A DNA stretch of 64,000 nucleotides from an uncultured Bacteroidales bacterium (lineage in GTDB: Bacteria; Bacteroidota; Bacteroidia; Bacteroidales; Paludibacteraceae), in contig CACZFM010000007.1 in NCBI GenBank assembly GCA_902780495.1, forward strand, positions 1 to 64,000, in the 5' to 3' direction. Shown piece by piece: positions 7,446-16,100 of the stretch (position 1 is the first letter of the stretch; every line of letters starts with the position of its first letter). The notes beneath the pieces were generated by a model. It did not search any database and was not told the DNA's origin. It saw only the letters and a program-made list of their open reading frames with translations. The position numbers were made by a program, and so were the translations under genes.

Positions 7446-9257
7446 TTATTGCATTATCTTAACTATCAGTGTCGAAAGCGGTGCTGCTTTCAAGTCATGA
7501 CGGGCAAGGTCCACTTCTTCACCGGTCATCACATTCACACCTTTTGCTTTGTAGCGGGACAGGATTTCCGCATAATGTTCTGTCGGGATAGCGCGTTCTT
7601 CTTCCGCTGCGTTGGCAAAGACGAAAACGGCTTCCTTATTATTATAACGGAAGAACGCATAGGTATTGTCTCGTCCCAAGAAATGCATGGTTTTGCCGGT
7701 ATGGATAACCGGTTCGGCCTTACGCCATGTGTACAGGCGCGATACATAGTCAAACATATCCTTTTCTGCCGTTGTCAGGGTATCTGCCTTTGGCAAGGCA
7801 CGGCGAAGCGTTGAGTGTCCGCGGCTGCGGTCGGTGGAACGCATGGCATATTCGTCACCAGCAAAGATTTGCGGTATTCCGCGCAAAGTGGCAACAAGCG
7901 CATGACCCATCTTGATACGGCGAGGGTCGTTGTCTTTCACCACATCGGCAAAACGATCCATATCATGGTTTCCGACAAAGAGCAGCAAGTCATTGACATT
8001 GCCATAGAGATAGTCCATCGCCAGCACATCATATACTCTGGTCAGGCCACCGCCCCAGTAGTTTCCGTCGTTCTCCAAGGCTTGGCGGATGGCTTCTTCG
8101 GTCGGGAAATCCATCACAGTCTGCAAATGAGAATCAAATCCGTCGAAATTCTTGGCGCCGGATTGCCAATACGAGACAGCCGGCGTGGGACGCGTCCAGC
8201 ATTCCCCTACTATATTAAGGTGAGGATATTCTTTGCGGATAGCTGCCAGCCATTCTGCGCCCGGCACTTTTTCTATGTAAGGGTATGTATCCACGCGCAG
8301 ACCGTCCAAGTCGGCATATTCAATCCACCAGATAGCCCATTGCTGGAAATAACGCAGCAAATCGGGATTCTCCAGGTTCATATCCGGCATCGGATGGTCG
8401 AACCAACCGCGGTTGGAAAGTTTGCGGTCATAGTCCGATGCGTTAACATCGTAGTTGGCAGAGAACACATTATTGGTGTTGGTAAACTCATCGAATTGGT
8501 TAATCCAATCACGGTACGGCAGGTCCTTCATCCACCAATGGGCAGCACCGCAATGGTTCGGCACCATATCCATCAGTATTTTCAGGCCTTTCCGATGGGC
8601 GGTAGCCACCATCTCCTTATAACTCTCGTTCGTGCCATAGCGCGGGTCGATATGATAATAGTCGGAGCAAGCATATCCGTGATAGGACCAGGCAGCCTCA
8701 TCGTCCAGCAACAGCGGTGTCGGCCAGATGGCGGTTGCACCCGTGGCAAGGATATGGTCCATTTCATCCACAATGCCTTGTATATCTCCGCCCCAACGGC
8801 CGTCCACGTTCGTCTTGTCTGCTTTTTCACGGGTGGAAGGTGTTGAGTTGTTGGTCGGGTCACCGTCACGGAAGCGATCGGACATAATCAGATAGACGCA
8901 GTCGGCCGATGTGAACGACTTACGGTCTGCGCTGCCTTGGCGGCGAGGGGCTATCTGATAGTCGAAACCCGTCTTTTTCTTACCTTTGCACAGCGTAATA
9001 CGATAGGTGCCCGGTTCGTTGGCCTTCAAATCAAGAAACAGATAATTAGGCGATTCGGCATTATGTTGGCCGGTAAGCACCAGTCCTGTTGTTTCCTGCC
9101 GCATAGGGCGGCCGTTCTTCGTCGGCTGAATCAACACCCGGCTATCTGCCAAATCGTCTCCATGTACCATCACTGTGAGCGGTGTCTGCATATCGGTCCA
9201 CCAACTCAAGGGTTCCACTTGCGTGACTGCAAGCAATAAAACAAGTAAATAATGCAT
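7446..9257 (-). CDS. GH13 alpha-amylase family enzyme, SusA/neopullulanase-like
   Basis: A 603-residue glycoside hydrolase family 13 enzyme for alpha-glucan or maltodextrin cleavage. An N-terminal hydrophobic segment (MHYLLVLLLAVTQVEPLSWW) indicates export. Residues ~20-105 form a beta-rich domain like the N-domain of cyclomaltodextrinases. The catalytic barrel has all key residues: DGLRVDTYPY (nucleophile Asp323), NIVGECW (acid/base Glu352) and FVGNHDMDR (Asp432). Length and layout resemble periplasmic SusA-like neopullulanases. It starts 2 bp after the GNAT gene and is the last gene of the recR operon. No SusC/D pair is nearby, so it is not part of a local starch locus. Confidence 0.92.
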   Translation of the reverse strand: MHYLLVLLLAVTQVEPLSWWTDMQTPLTVMVHGDDLADSRVLIQPTKNGRPMRQETTGLVLTGQHNAESPNYLFLDLKANEPGTYRITLCKGKKKTGFDYQIAPRRQGSADRKSFTSADCVYLIMSDRFRDGDPTNNSTPSTREKADKTNVDGRWGGDIQGIVDEMDHILATGATAIWPTPLLLDDEAAWSYHGYACSDYYHIDPRYGTNESYKEMVATAHRKGLKILMDMVPNHCGAAHWWMKDLPYRDWINQFDEFTNTNNVFSANYDVNASDYDRKLSNRGWFDHPMPDMNLENPDLLRYFQQWAIWWIEYADLDGLRVDTYPYIEKVPGAEWLAAIRKEYPHLNIVGECWTRPTPAVSYWQSGAKNFDGFDSHLQTVMDFPTEEAIRQALENDGNYWGGGLTRVYDVLAMDYLYGNVNDLLLFVGNHDMDRFADVVKDNDPRRIKMGHALVATLRGIPQIFAGDEYAMRSTDRSRGHSTLRRALPKADTLTTAEKDMFDYVSRLYTWRKAEPVIHTGKTMHFLGRDNTYAFFRYNNKEAVFVFANAAEEERAIPTEHYAEILSRYKAKGVNVMTGEEVDLARHDLKAAPLSTLIVKIMQ

Positions 9258-9259
9258 TC

Positions 9260-9745
9260 TTATTGTGCGTTTTTAATCCACACCTTTGCATCGCCTTCCA
9301 ATGTCCAGTTATGCAGCGGTGAGGAGGGTTGATAATTAAGCGATTGATAGAGCCGCGAACAAGCTTCGTTGGAAACGGCTACCACGGCATAAAGGGTGCG
9401 GAGGTCAAGAAACGAGAACGCGTATTCTTCCATGGCGCCTACCATTTTCTTTCCCCACCCTTGTCCCCTGTGTGCGGGAACCACGTACAGCCCCATAGCG
9501 GCACGCCGGTTGCGCGGGTCAAGGTCAAACAGGTCGACACAACCTATCGTAACACCTTCGTCTTCCGCCATAAGGCGCAATTGCCCGTCGCGGTAAAGGT
9601 CACCGGTGGTGGAAGCGATATAGTCCCGCAAATCCTGTTGCGACAGCGGATTACGGGTGGAGCCGTCCGCCCATGCCGCTGCATCGTTCTCCCACTGATA
9701 GAGGAACGGAAGGTCTGCGGGTTCTATTTTGCGAAGGTGTATCAT
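9260..9745 (-). CDS. GNAT-family N-acetyltransferase (RimJ/RimL-like)
   Basis: A 161-residue acetyl-CoA-dependent acetyltransferase. The start IHLRKIEPADLPFLYQWEND is typical of RimJ/RimL-type GNATs. The acetyl-CoA site is visible as GLYVVPAHRGQGWGKKMV (motif A, R/Q-x-x-G-x-G/A). The substrate cannot be told. Its start overlaps the stop of the HAD gene by 4 bp (ATGA-type junction), and the GH13 gene follows after 2 bp, so it is translationally coupled in the recR operon. Confidence 0.88.
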   Translation of the reverse strand: MIHLRKIEPADLPFLYQWENDAAAWADGSTRNPLSQQDLRDYIASTTGDLYRDGQLRLMAEDEGVTIGCVDLFDLDPRNRRAAMGLYVVPAHRGQGWGKKMVGAMEEYAFSFLDLRTLYAVVAVSNEACSRLYQSLNYQPSSPLHNWTLEGDAKVWIKNAQ

Positions 9746-10158
9746 CCGAACAGGCGGTCAAGGAATGACTCTTTGCGTTTCTCCGGTTGTGCAGGCTGAT
9801 AAGGCGTGAAGCACTTGCCGGTATGAATCATGTTGTAGATGATTCCCCAATCGGGCAGGCCGCCCAAGTTACGGTCGTCGATAAACAAATCTGCCGTCAG
9901 TTTGTGGGCACCGCCACCGTCATTCGGGTCTTCTTCCGGGAAATTGCTATTCACCGCATAGAAATCCAAACCACGCTCATGGCAGTAGTCAAGGGCATCT
10001 TGCAGCAGTTGCCCTTCGCGGCAAGTCCAAAGAATCAGTTGGTGCTGATCCACCTTCTGCAGTTGTTTGAGACTTTCAATAGCAAAAGGTATCGGTTTGC
10101 CGATAGCGGGATAAGCATGGGTGACGATGGTTCCGTCAAAATCAACAGCAATAGTCAT
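9742..10158 (-). CDS. Small HAD-superfamily hydrolase
   Basis: A 138-residue HAD-fold protein. Motif I is the N-terminal TIAVDFDGTIVTHAYP (nucleophile Asp6, acid/base Asp8). Motif II is LILWTCREG with Thr in the middle. Motif III/IV is KLTADLFIDDRNLGG with paired aspartates. There is almost no cap, as in small phosphatase-like members common in Bacteroidales. The substrate is unknown. It is followed by the GNAT gene with a 4-bp overlap and preceded by the membrane-protein gene with a 21-bp gap. Confidence 0.85.
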   Translation of the reverse strand: MTIAVDFDGTIVTHAYPAIGKPIPFAIESLKQLQKVDQHQLILWTCREGQLLQDALDYCHERGLDFYAVNSNFPEEDPNDGGGAHKLTADLFIDDRNLGGLPDWGIIYNMIHTGKCFTPYQPAQPEKRKESFLDRLFG

Positions 10159-10179
10159 AATGAGGTGTTGTCTTGGGGG

Positions 10180-10638
10180 TTAATACTGGTCATTTTCCGA
10201 AGCGTGCAGTTCCAGGCGCACTTTCTGTTCGGTGGGTTTGGTAAAGTACCATCCGATAGCGGAAATGGCTGCCACCCAAAGCATGGACTGATAACCTCCC
10301 AACAGATAGTAGGCGGCTATGCCGAACACCATGGCGTTACTGACCGTCACAATGCGGGATGTAGCGGCTTTCACATAAGCATCCGCTTGCATTGTTTCAT
10401 CTTCTATTTTGGCAATCTTCAGCGAGCGGCGACGGAACAGATACAGTCCTGTAGGAATGGTGACAAGGGCATCCAGAATCACAAAGTACTGGATAACCAT
10501 ACCCCATGTGGAATTTCTGTCAACAGGGGCTATCATTCCTTTTACAAGCAAAAAGTATATTGCCGTGGCGGCCAATACGGCCAAGAGCATCATTGCGTAG
10601 TAGCAATAGTTCAGTCGTTTTACGATTTCTCTTTCCAT
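10180..10638 (-). CDS. Conserved four-helix inner membrane protein of unknown function
   Basis: A 152-residue protein with four hydrophobic segments: ~13-33 (YYAMMLLAVLAATAIYFLLV), ~45-65, ~98-115 and ~117-130. A short charged cytoplasmic loop (RRRSLKIAKIEDE) lies between helices 2 and 3. I recognise no catalytic motif. The gene lies 27 bp after recR and 21 bp before the HAD gene, so it is in the recR operon. Confidence 0.75.
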   Translation of the reverse strand: MEREIVKRLNYCYYAMMLLAVLAATAIYFLLVKGMIAPVDRNSTWGMVIQYFVILDALVTIPTGLYLFRRRSLKIAKIEDETMQADAYVKAATSRIVTVSNAMVFGIAAYYLLGGYQSMLWVAAISAIGWYFTKPTEQKVRLELHASENDQY

Positions 10639-10665
10639 AAGTTACAACAATTGTCGGGGGTTATA

Positions 10666-11274
10666 TTATCCTTTCATTTCTATGCGGTTGACGATGGAGC
10701 GCCCCAGTGTCACTTCATCGGTATATTCCAGTTCACCGCCTACCGCTATGCCACGCGATATCTGCGTAATGCGCACGCCTGTAGGCTGCAGTTTGCGGAA
10801 GATGAAGAAGTTGGTGGTATCTCCTTCCATCGTGGTAGGCAAGGCCATGATGACTTCGCGAATCTCTTCCGCTGCAATACGGTCAACCAACGAATCGATT
10901 TCCAAGTCTTTCGGGCCGACGTTCTCTATCGGCGCTATCACGCCGCCAAGTACATGATACAGGCCGTTGTATTGCCCTGTGTTCTCTATCAGCATGATAT
11001 CCTGAACGTTTTCCACCACGCACACCAAATGCTTATCACGGCTGTGGCTGGCACAGATAGGGCAAACATCCGTATCGGACAGACCGTGGCAGTAGCGGCA
11101 ATAATGCACTTCGTTCTTCAGGCGTGTCATAGCAGAGGAGAATGTTTCCACCTCTTCCGGAGAACGGCGCAACAAACCTAAGACATAGCGCAACGCCGTT
11201 TTTCTCCCCACACCGGGAAGGGACGACATCTGTGCCACGGCACGCTCTAACAACACACTCGGATACTCGTTCAT
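10666..11274 (-). CDS. recR: Recombination mediator protein RecR
   Basis: RecR works with RecO and RecF to load RecA on gapped DNA. With the start at ATG 11274 the protein has 202 residues, the usual length (MNEYPSVLLERAVAQMSSLPGVGRKTA: HhH DNA-binding motif at the N-terminus). The zinc finger is CRYCHGLSDTDVCPICAS (C-x2-C...C-x2-C). A Toprim domain starts at LVCVVENVQDIMLIE. The frame is open to an ATG at 11322, but the promoter -7 box (11300-11307) lies inside that extension, so the shorter start is right. recR is first in an operon with the membrane protein, HAD, GNAT and GH13 genes. Confidence 0.95.
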   Translation of the reverse strand: MNEYPSVLLERAVAQMSSLPGVGRKTALRYVLGLLRRSPEEVETFSSAMTRLKNEVHYCRYCHGLSDTDVCPICASHSRDKHLVCVVENVQDIMLIENTGQYNGLYHVLGGVIAPIENVGPKDLEIDSLVDRIAAEEIREVIMALPTTMEGDTTNFFIFRKLQPTGVRITQISRGIAVGGELEYTDEVTLGRSIVNRIEMKG

Positions 11275-11299
11275 TACCATCAAAACACAAATTACGGGA

Positions 11300-11330
11300 C
11301 AAAGGTACGCTTTTTTTTTCATTTATGCAA
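11300..11330 (-). promoter_or_regulatory. Promoter of the recR operon
   Basis: Minus-strand TTG (11328-11330), 20 bp, TACCTTTG (11300-11307), 26 bp upstream of the recR ATG. It is divergent from the promoter at 11369-11400. Confidence 0.8.
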
Positions 11331-11368
11331 GCCTATTCGCATTTTTTTGTCAAAAAGATGTAATTTCA

Positions 11369-11400
11369 TTTGTACATATCAAAAAAAAGCAGTATCTTTG
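11369..11400 (+). promoter_or_regulatory. Promoter of the gene at 11431
   Basis: Plus-strand TTTG (11369-11372), 20 bp, TATCTTTG (11393-11400). This excludes the longer ORF start at 11347, which lies upstream of the promoter. Confidence 0.8.
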
Positions 11401-11430
11401 CGGCCTGAAATAAATTATATCGTTAATAAT

Positions 11431-12186
11431 ATGGCACAGAAAATCATTATCCGCACCCTGTTGGCACTTGCCGTTGTTTATCTGGCATACTTGTGCATTG
11501 ACAGCGTAGTAACCCCCATCCGTTTTGAAGAAACGCGTCTTGAACGCGAGGCTAAAGTGACTGAACGTCTGATTGCTCTCCGCACGGCAGAAGCCGAGTT
11601 CAAGCTTGAAAAAGGTCGTTTCACCGCTGATTTGGATTCGTTGATCCTCTTCCTCAAGACCACTCCCAAGAAAGATGTGTTGAAAGAAGGCGCACTGACT
11701 GACAAACAACTTGAGAACGGATTGACCGAGCACAAAGCAACCGCTATCTTGGAGCGCGCACGCAAAGTGGCACAAGCAAAGATGAAGAACGCAAGCGACA
11801 GTGCCATCTACGCCTATATCTGGGAAAACAACACCGAAGTGAAGGCCAACGGACTGCAAGGGTTCCGCCGCGATACCATTTACAAGGACATGATTGAGGT
11901 TCTCTTCAAGGGCATGTACACGGCTGACAACATTGATGAAATCACGTATATCCCTTACACCGACCATCTGCGTTTTGAGGTGGAGGTGAACAACCACTAC
12001 ACCACATCCCAGGGTATCCGCGTGCCTATCATGGAAGCGCGCGCTCCGTTTGAGGCTTACCTGAAAGATCTGGACAAACAGGAATTGGTTAACCTCATTG
12101 ACAAAGAGCAAAAGCTTGACCACTATGCCGGTTTGAAGTTCGGTGCGATGGATGCACCTAACAACAATGCCGGTAACTGGGAGTAA
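11431..12186 (+). CDS. Conserved Bacteroidota membrane-anchored coiled-coil protein, function unknown
   Basis: With the start at ATG 11431 (30 bp after the -7 box) the protein has 251 residues. One transmembrane segment at ~6-22 (IRTLLALAVVYLAYLCIDSV) is followed by a charged, helical, probably coiled-coil stretch (ETRLEREAKVTERLIALR) and a soluble C-terminal domain. The arrangement of a short cytoplasmic end, one TM and a coiled coil is reminiscent of PilO/GspM-like or pilin-like envelope proteins, but I cannot name the family. It ends 12 bp before rsmD and is probably cotranscribed with it. Confidence 0.75.
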   Translation: MAQKIIIRTLLALAVVYLAYLCIDSVVTPIRFEETRLEREAKVTERLIALRTAEAEFKLEKGRFTADLDSLILFLKTTPKKDVLKEGALTDKQLENGLTEHKATAILERARKVAQAKMKNASDSAIYAYIWENNTEVKANGLQGFRRDTIYKDMIEVLFKGMYTADNIDEITYIPYTDHLRFEVEVNNHYTTSQGIRVPIMEARAPFEAYLKDLDKQELVNLIDKEQKLDHYAGLKFGAMDAPNNNAGNWE

Positions 12187-12198
12187 TCACTCGCACGT

Positions 12199-12723
12199 AT
12201 GCGCATTATTTCCGGAACATACAGGGGGCGTCGCTTGATGCCCCCTAAAAATATCACCGCAAGACCGACCACCGATTTTGCCAAGGAGAGCTTGTTCAAT
12301 CTACTCAACAACCGTATGGATTTCGAAGGGATTGATATGCTGGACCTCTTTGCCGGAACGGGAGGTATAGGGCTGGAGTTTGTCTCGCGTGGTGCCCGCG
12401 AAGTGACAGCGGTGGAGAATGCGCATGTGCAGCAGAATTTCATCATCTCTTGCTGCAAAAAGCTTGGTATCCGTAATCTGCACCTTGTCAGGGGGGATGT
12501 ATTCAAGTTTCTGAATGCCTGTGCGGTGCGTTATGACTTTATTTATGCTGATCCGCCTTATATGCTGGAGCGAATAGACCAACTTCCCGAACTCTGCCTA
12601 CCCCATTTGAAGGAAGACGGTTGGTTGGTGATTGAGCATGGCAAGCAGACGGATTTCAGTCAGCATCCGCGTTTTCAAGAGATGCGGGAATATGGCAGTG
12701 TCCATTTCTCTTTTTTCCATTAG
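12199..12723 (+). CDS. rsmD: 16S rRNA (guanine(966)-N2)-methyltransferase RsmD
   Basis: A 174-residue SAM-dependent methyltransferase that modifies G966 of 16S rRNA. The start MRIISGTYRGRRL and PTTDFAKESLFNLL are family signatures. The SAM-binding motif is MLDLFAGTGGIGLEF (residues ~48-61) and the catalytic motif IV is FIYADPPY. The C-terminal YGSVHFSFF is usual for the family. The last 68 bp overlap the 3' end of the convergent minus-strand gene 12656-13189. Confidence 0.93.
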   Translation: MRIISGTYRGRRLMPPKNITARPTTDFAKESLFNLLNNRMDFEGIDMLDLFAGTGGIGLEFVSRGAREVTAVENAHVQQNFIISCCKKLGIRNLHLVRGDVFKFLNACAVRYDFIYADPPYMLERIDQLPELCLPHLKEDGWLVIEHGKQTDFSQHPRFQEMREYGSVHFSFFH

Positions 12724-13189
12724 CCACCCCATACCTGCGATTTACGAGCGACATACGGGACAGATACGGGACGATAAGATGTAGAGAGCGGAAGGCTATG
12801 TAGCCGGCGAGGAGGATGATTATAAAGAGCCACGGCGTATCTCCAACAGGCGTTGTGTCATCCACTTCACCAAGAGGGTTACCCTCCTCAAAGTCTTCCC
12901 AAGAAGACGTTCTACGAGCACGATTCAAATCCATCATCATGCTACCATGATCATCGTTTAACGAATTGATGATGGGAGAAGTGGTGTGGAACCTATACGT
13001 AGGTGCAGAAGAAATGCCTGAAACGGGATTCAATGACTCAACGGAGGCGGACGAGCCACCTACCGGCTGATAGCCCCAGGACTCTGACTGTACATTCTTG
13101 TCGTAGCCGTAGGCGAAGGCTTCTATGGACCCGAAGCCACACAGAAGCACTATCGCCAATACACATATCTTAATTCTTTCTCCTACCAT
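12656..13189 (-). CDS. Small exported protein with C-terminal membrane anchor
   Basis: A 177-residue protein. It has a signal peptide (IKICVLAIVLLCGFGSIEAFA), then a low-complexity linker, then TPVGDTPWLFIIILLAGYIAF near residues 113-133. A G-D-x-x-W followed by one hydrophobic helix and basic residues is a common C-terminal anchor in short Bacteroidota exported proteins (from memory). The final ~40 residues are encoded over the convergent rsmD 3' end and look less protein-like, so the natural end may have been nearer 12740. It starts 3 bp after the giant gene, in the same operon, suggesting a role with the giant secreted protein. I cannot say what it does. Confidence 0.65.
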   Translation of the reverse strand: MVGERIKICVLAIVLLCGFGSIEAFAYGYDKNVQSESWGYQPVGGSSASVESLNPVSGISSAPTYRFHTTSPIINSLNDDHGSMMMDLNRARRTSSWEDFEEGNPLGEVDDTTPVGDTPWLFIIILLAGYIAFRSLHLIVPYLSRMSLVNRRYGVANGKKRNGHCHIPASLENADAD

Positions 13190-13192
13190 CTT

Positions 13193-16100
13193 TTATCTAA
13201 TTTTCTGGCCAAAGGCCGTATATACATGTCCATCGCGCAGGATGAACAGATGTCCGTCTTTGATTAGTTTTATCACATTCATATTATTCATTTCCCTATT
13301 CTCCAATCCGGTGGTTAGCGGATGGTCTCCTTCCGACTGCTCGGGGCTAAAGCCGGGACGGCGAATGAAATAGCGCATCTGATGGTTCATTTCCGGCGTT
13401 TCAATCTCCAGGCAGATACCATCAAGGATGGGTCGTTCGGTGCCGGTAAGGGCATCATAGAGCACAAGTTCGCCATCTATATTATTGACACCCGTGAACC
13501 ACAGATACGTTTGGGGGTCGAAGGGCAGATCACTATTGTAGAAAGCGACAGGCACATTGACGATGTCATCGCGCAGGTCAATACTGAGTCCGCTATTGCC
13601 CTCTACGGCATAGATATTAAAGGGTGTCGTAGGTGTAGCGGTGGCGGAATAATTATCAATATTGATGGTGGTCAACATCGCATCCTCGCCGCGTATGATT
13701 TCATCGCTAAAGCCTTGTCCGAGCAGCAGACGGGATGTGCAACGGGAAGAAACAGGGTTGATGGCCGTGACGGTCATGATACCCTTGCTTCGCGGTGAGC
13801 GATAGCGCGCAGGCGCAGGCGCCGGACGCACGATGTCGCTTGCATTGGTAATAATGCGGTTGGTATTAAGGGTTACCGTGAGAGAGGTGGCGGCATCCCC
13901 TTTCTTGGTCAGCACTATCGCATGCATCGGCGGCAGATAGCGGGACAAGGAGGTGATGGCATTCTCCGGCTCGGTAAGACTCTCCCCTGTGATCGTAGTA
14001 TATTCGCCGGCTGTATTTATATACCCTATTTCCGATTGGAGAAGCGAGGTGTTATCGGTAATGAAGCCCCAGATATCGATATATCCCATGGTGGGGTTAC
14101 CGAAGACGAAGGACGTAGCAGCCGTACCATTGGAGAGAGTATAATTCTTGCTTGTAGCCTCTTTGCCCGGATAGAACGCCAGTTTGCCCACTTTGTCTGC
14201 ACCACCGGCAATCTCTGCACGTTTGGCACGCAGACCCGACTCATAGAGGTCAAGCACTTTGTCACCGGATTTGGTGTAATAGTAATAGATATCGTCGTTC
14301 TTAGGCAGGCGCACCGCGGCATCCCGGCCTGAGCGGGTGCGGGAATACATCGCCCATCCTTGTGCAGGCGGGAGCGAGAGGGAAATGGCATTGGTCACTT
14401 TCGACCAAGTGGCGGCTGCCGTTGCAATCGTATCCACTTCCGTTCCATTCGTCTGATGAAGCGCATCACGGCTGTAGAGTGAGAACCAGAAGGAGGCATT
14501 ACCGGTATTGTAGTTACGTCCTGCTGCATCGAAGGGGCCTACCGCCCATGTCGGGGTTTGCCACGTCAGGTCAGCATTAGCCATGAATATATCTCCACTG
14601 AGCAAACCTTCCACAGGCGCTGAGCGGAGCGCCCACTTGTTGTACGGCGCACTCAGATCGGCAATTACGCTATCATACTCCAGGCGCTGCTGCTGATTAA
14701 GTGCTGCTCCTGAGAGGAAGCGGATGGAATGACAAGTATTGTACTGGAATCCTACCTGCCGGATGGAATCCGCTGACGTGATAGTTGCCGGCAATACAGG
14801 ATAGGGCTTGCCGTCCGTCATGGGAGGAATAACCACATAGGATGATGAGAGCGGTGCATAACGCGCCCCGTCGTGGATAGGTTTATTCTCCTGCGTGACA
14901 CCAATCCAGTTGTCGGGGTTGTTCCACCTATTGTCAGAACTCTGCGGGTCCCAGCGCAAGTAACTCGGTACGACATGCAATGTGAAGGGCACCGTACCTA
15001 CCGGACAGTCGCTCAATCCTCCCCAACCGGCACCTCCGGCAGCGGTCATCATCTCAATACCGAAGGTGTAGCTATATCCTTCGCGCATACGGTAGTTCGT
15101 AGCCGGTGAGGGAACAACGATAAGAGTGTCATTACCATTCTTGTAATAGCCGGTATTTTCACCTCCGACCAAGTCCCATGTTCTATCCGGCTCAAGCTCT
15201 ATGGTGTGAACACCCTCGCGATATTCCGGATCGTTGGTGGAGAGGAGTGTAATATGCCTCAATGCTACATTAGGCGAGTTACCGTCCGGTTTCATCATCA
15301 GTGAGTCAATCGGGATGGCGAATGATGTGTTCGCATGTTGCACATCGGTGAGTACATCAATCGGGTATTGCAATTCCTCTTCCATACGGTTCAAGCCACC
15401 GATAATCAAGGGCGCGCCACTTCCGAGGCTGGACTGAAGTTTGATTTGTACCGGCGTGGCACATACATCAACATTTAAATCCGTCAGTACTTCGGAACCC
15501 GTACCCGGAATCGGGAAAATGGTATAATAAATAGATGTATCCTTAGGCGTAACGATAGTCAGATCCGACTTATACAGCGTCAAGAAGCCTTCATTTACCA
15601 AATGCGTAAGAATATCGTATGGTTCATCGGGTGTGGAAAGGCTGATACCTAAATCATTCTGCACACGATGCATGATATTCTTGTTCACATCTACCAGCGA
15701 ACGGGCAAAATGGTTGGTGTTGCTCGTCTCATAAGTGTCATCCGCGCGGAGAATACTAATCATCTTCGCAATATCGGAATATTTATAGCCGTATCGCGCC
15801 TGACTGGATACCTCCGCGGTATCGCCGTATAGCAACCAGTCGTTGTAACAAGAACCTGTTACCTCAATCGGCGCCACACTATCGAGCAAGAGTGTACCCT
15901 TGACGAGGAGAGAGACATCATAGAGCGTATTGGCGCACATGGCCGTTACCTCTTTTTCAGGTTGTTCCTCTCCGTTGAGCGTGAGAATCATACGGTTTCG
16001 CACCTTTACTGCCCTGGTCAAGGCGCACTCGCTGGACAGCAATTGGTTGTAGGCACCCGCCATGTGTGCCACATAGGTATTCTGCGATGACATCTTTGCC

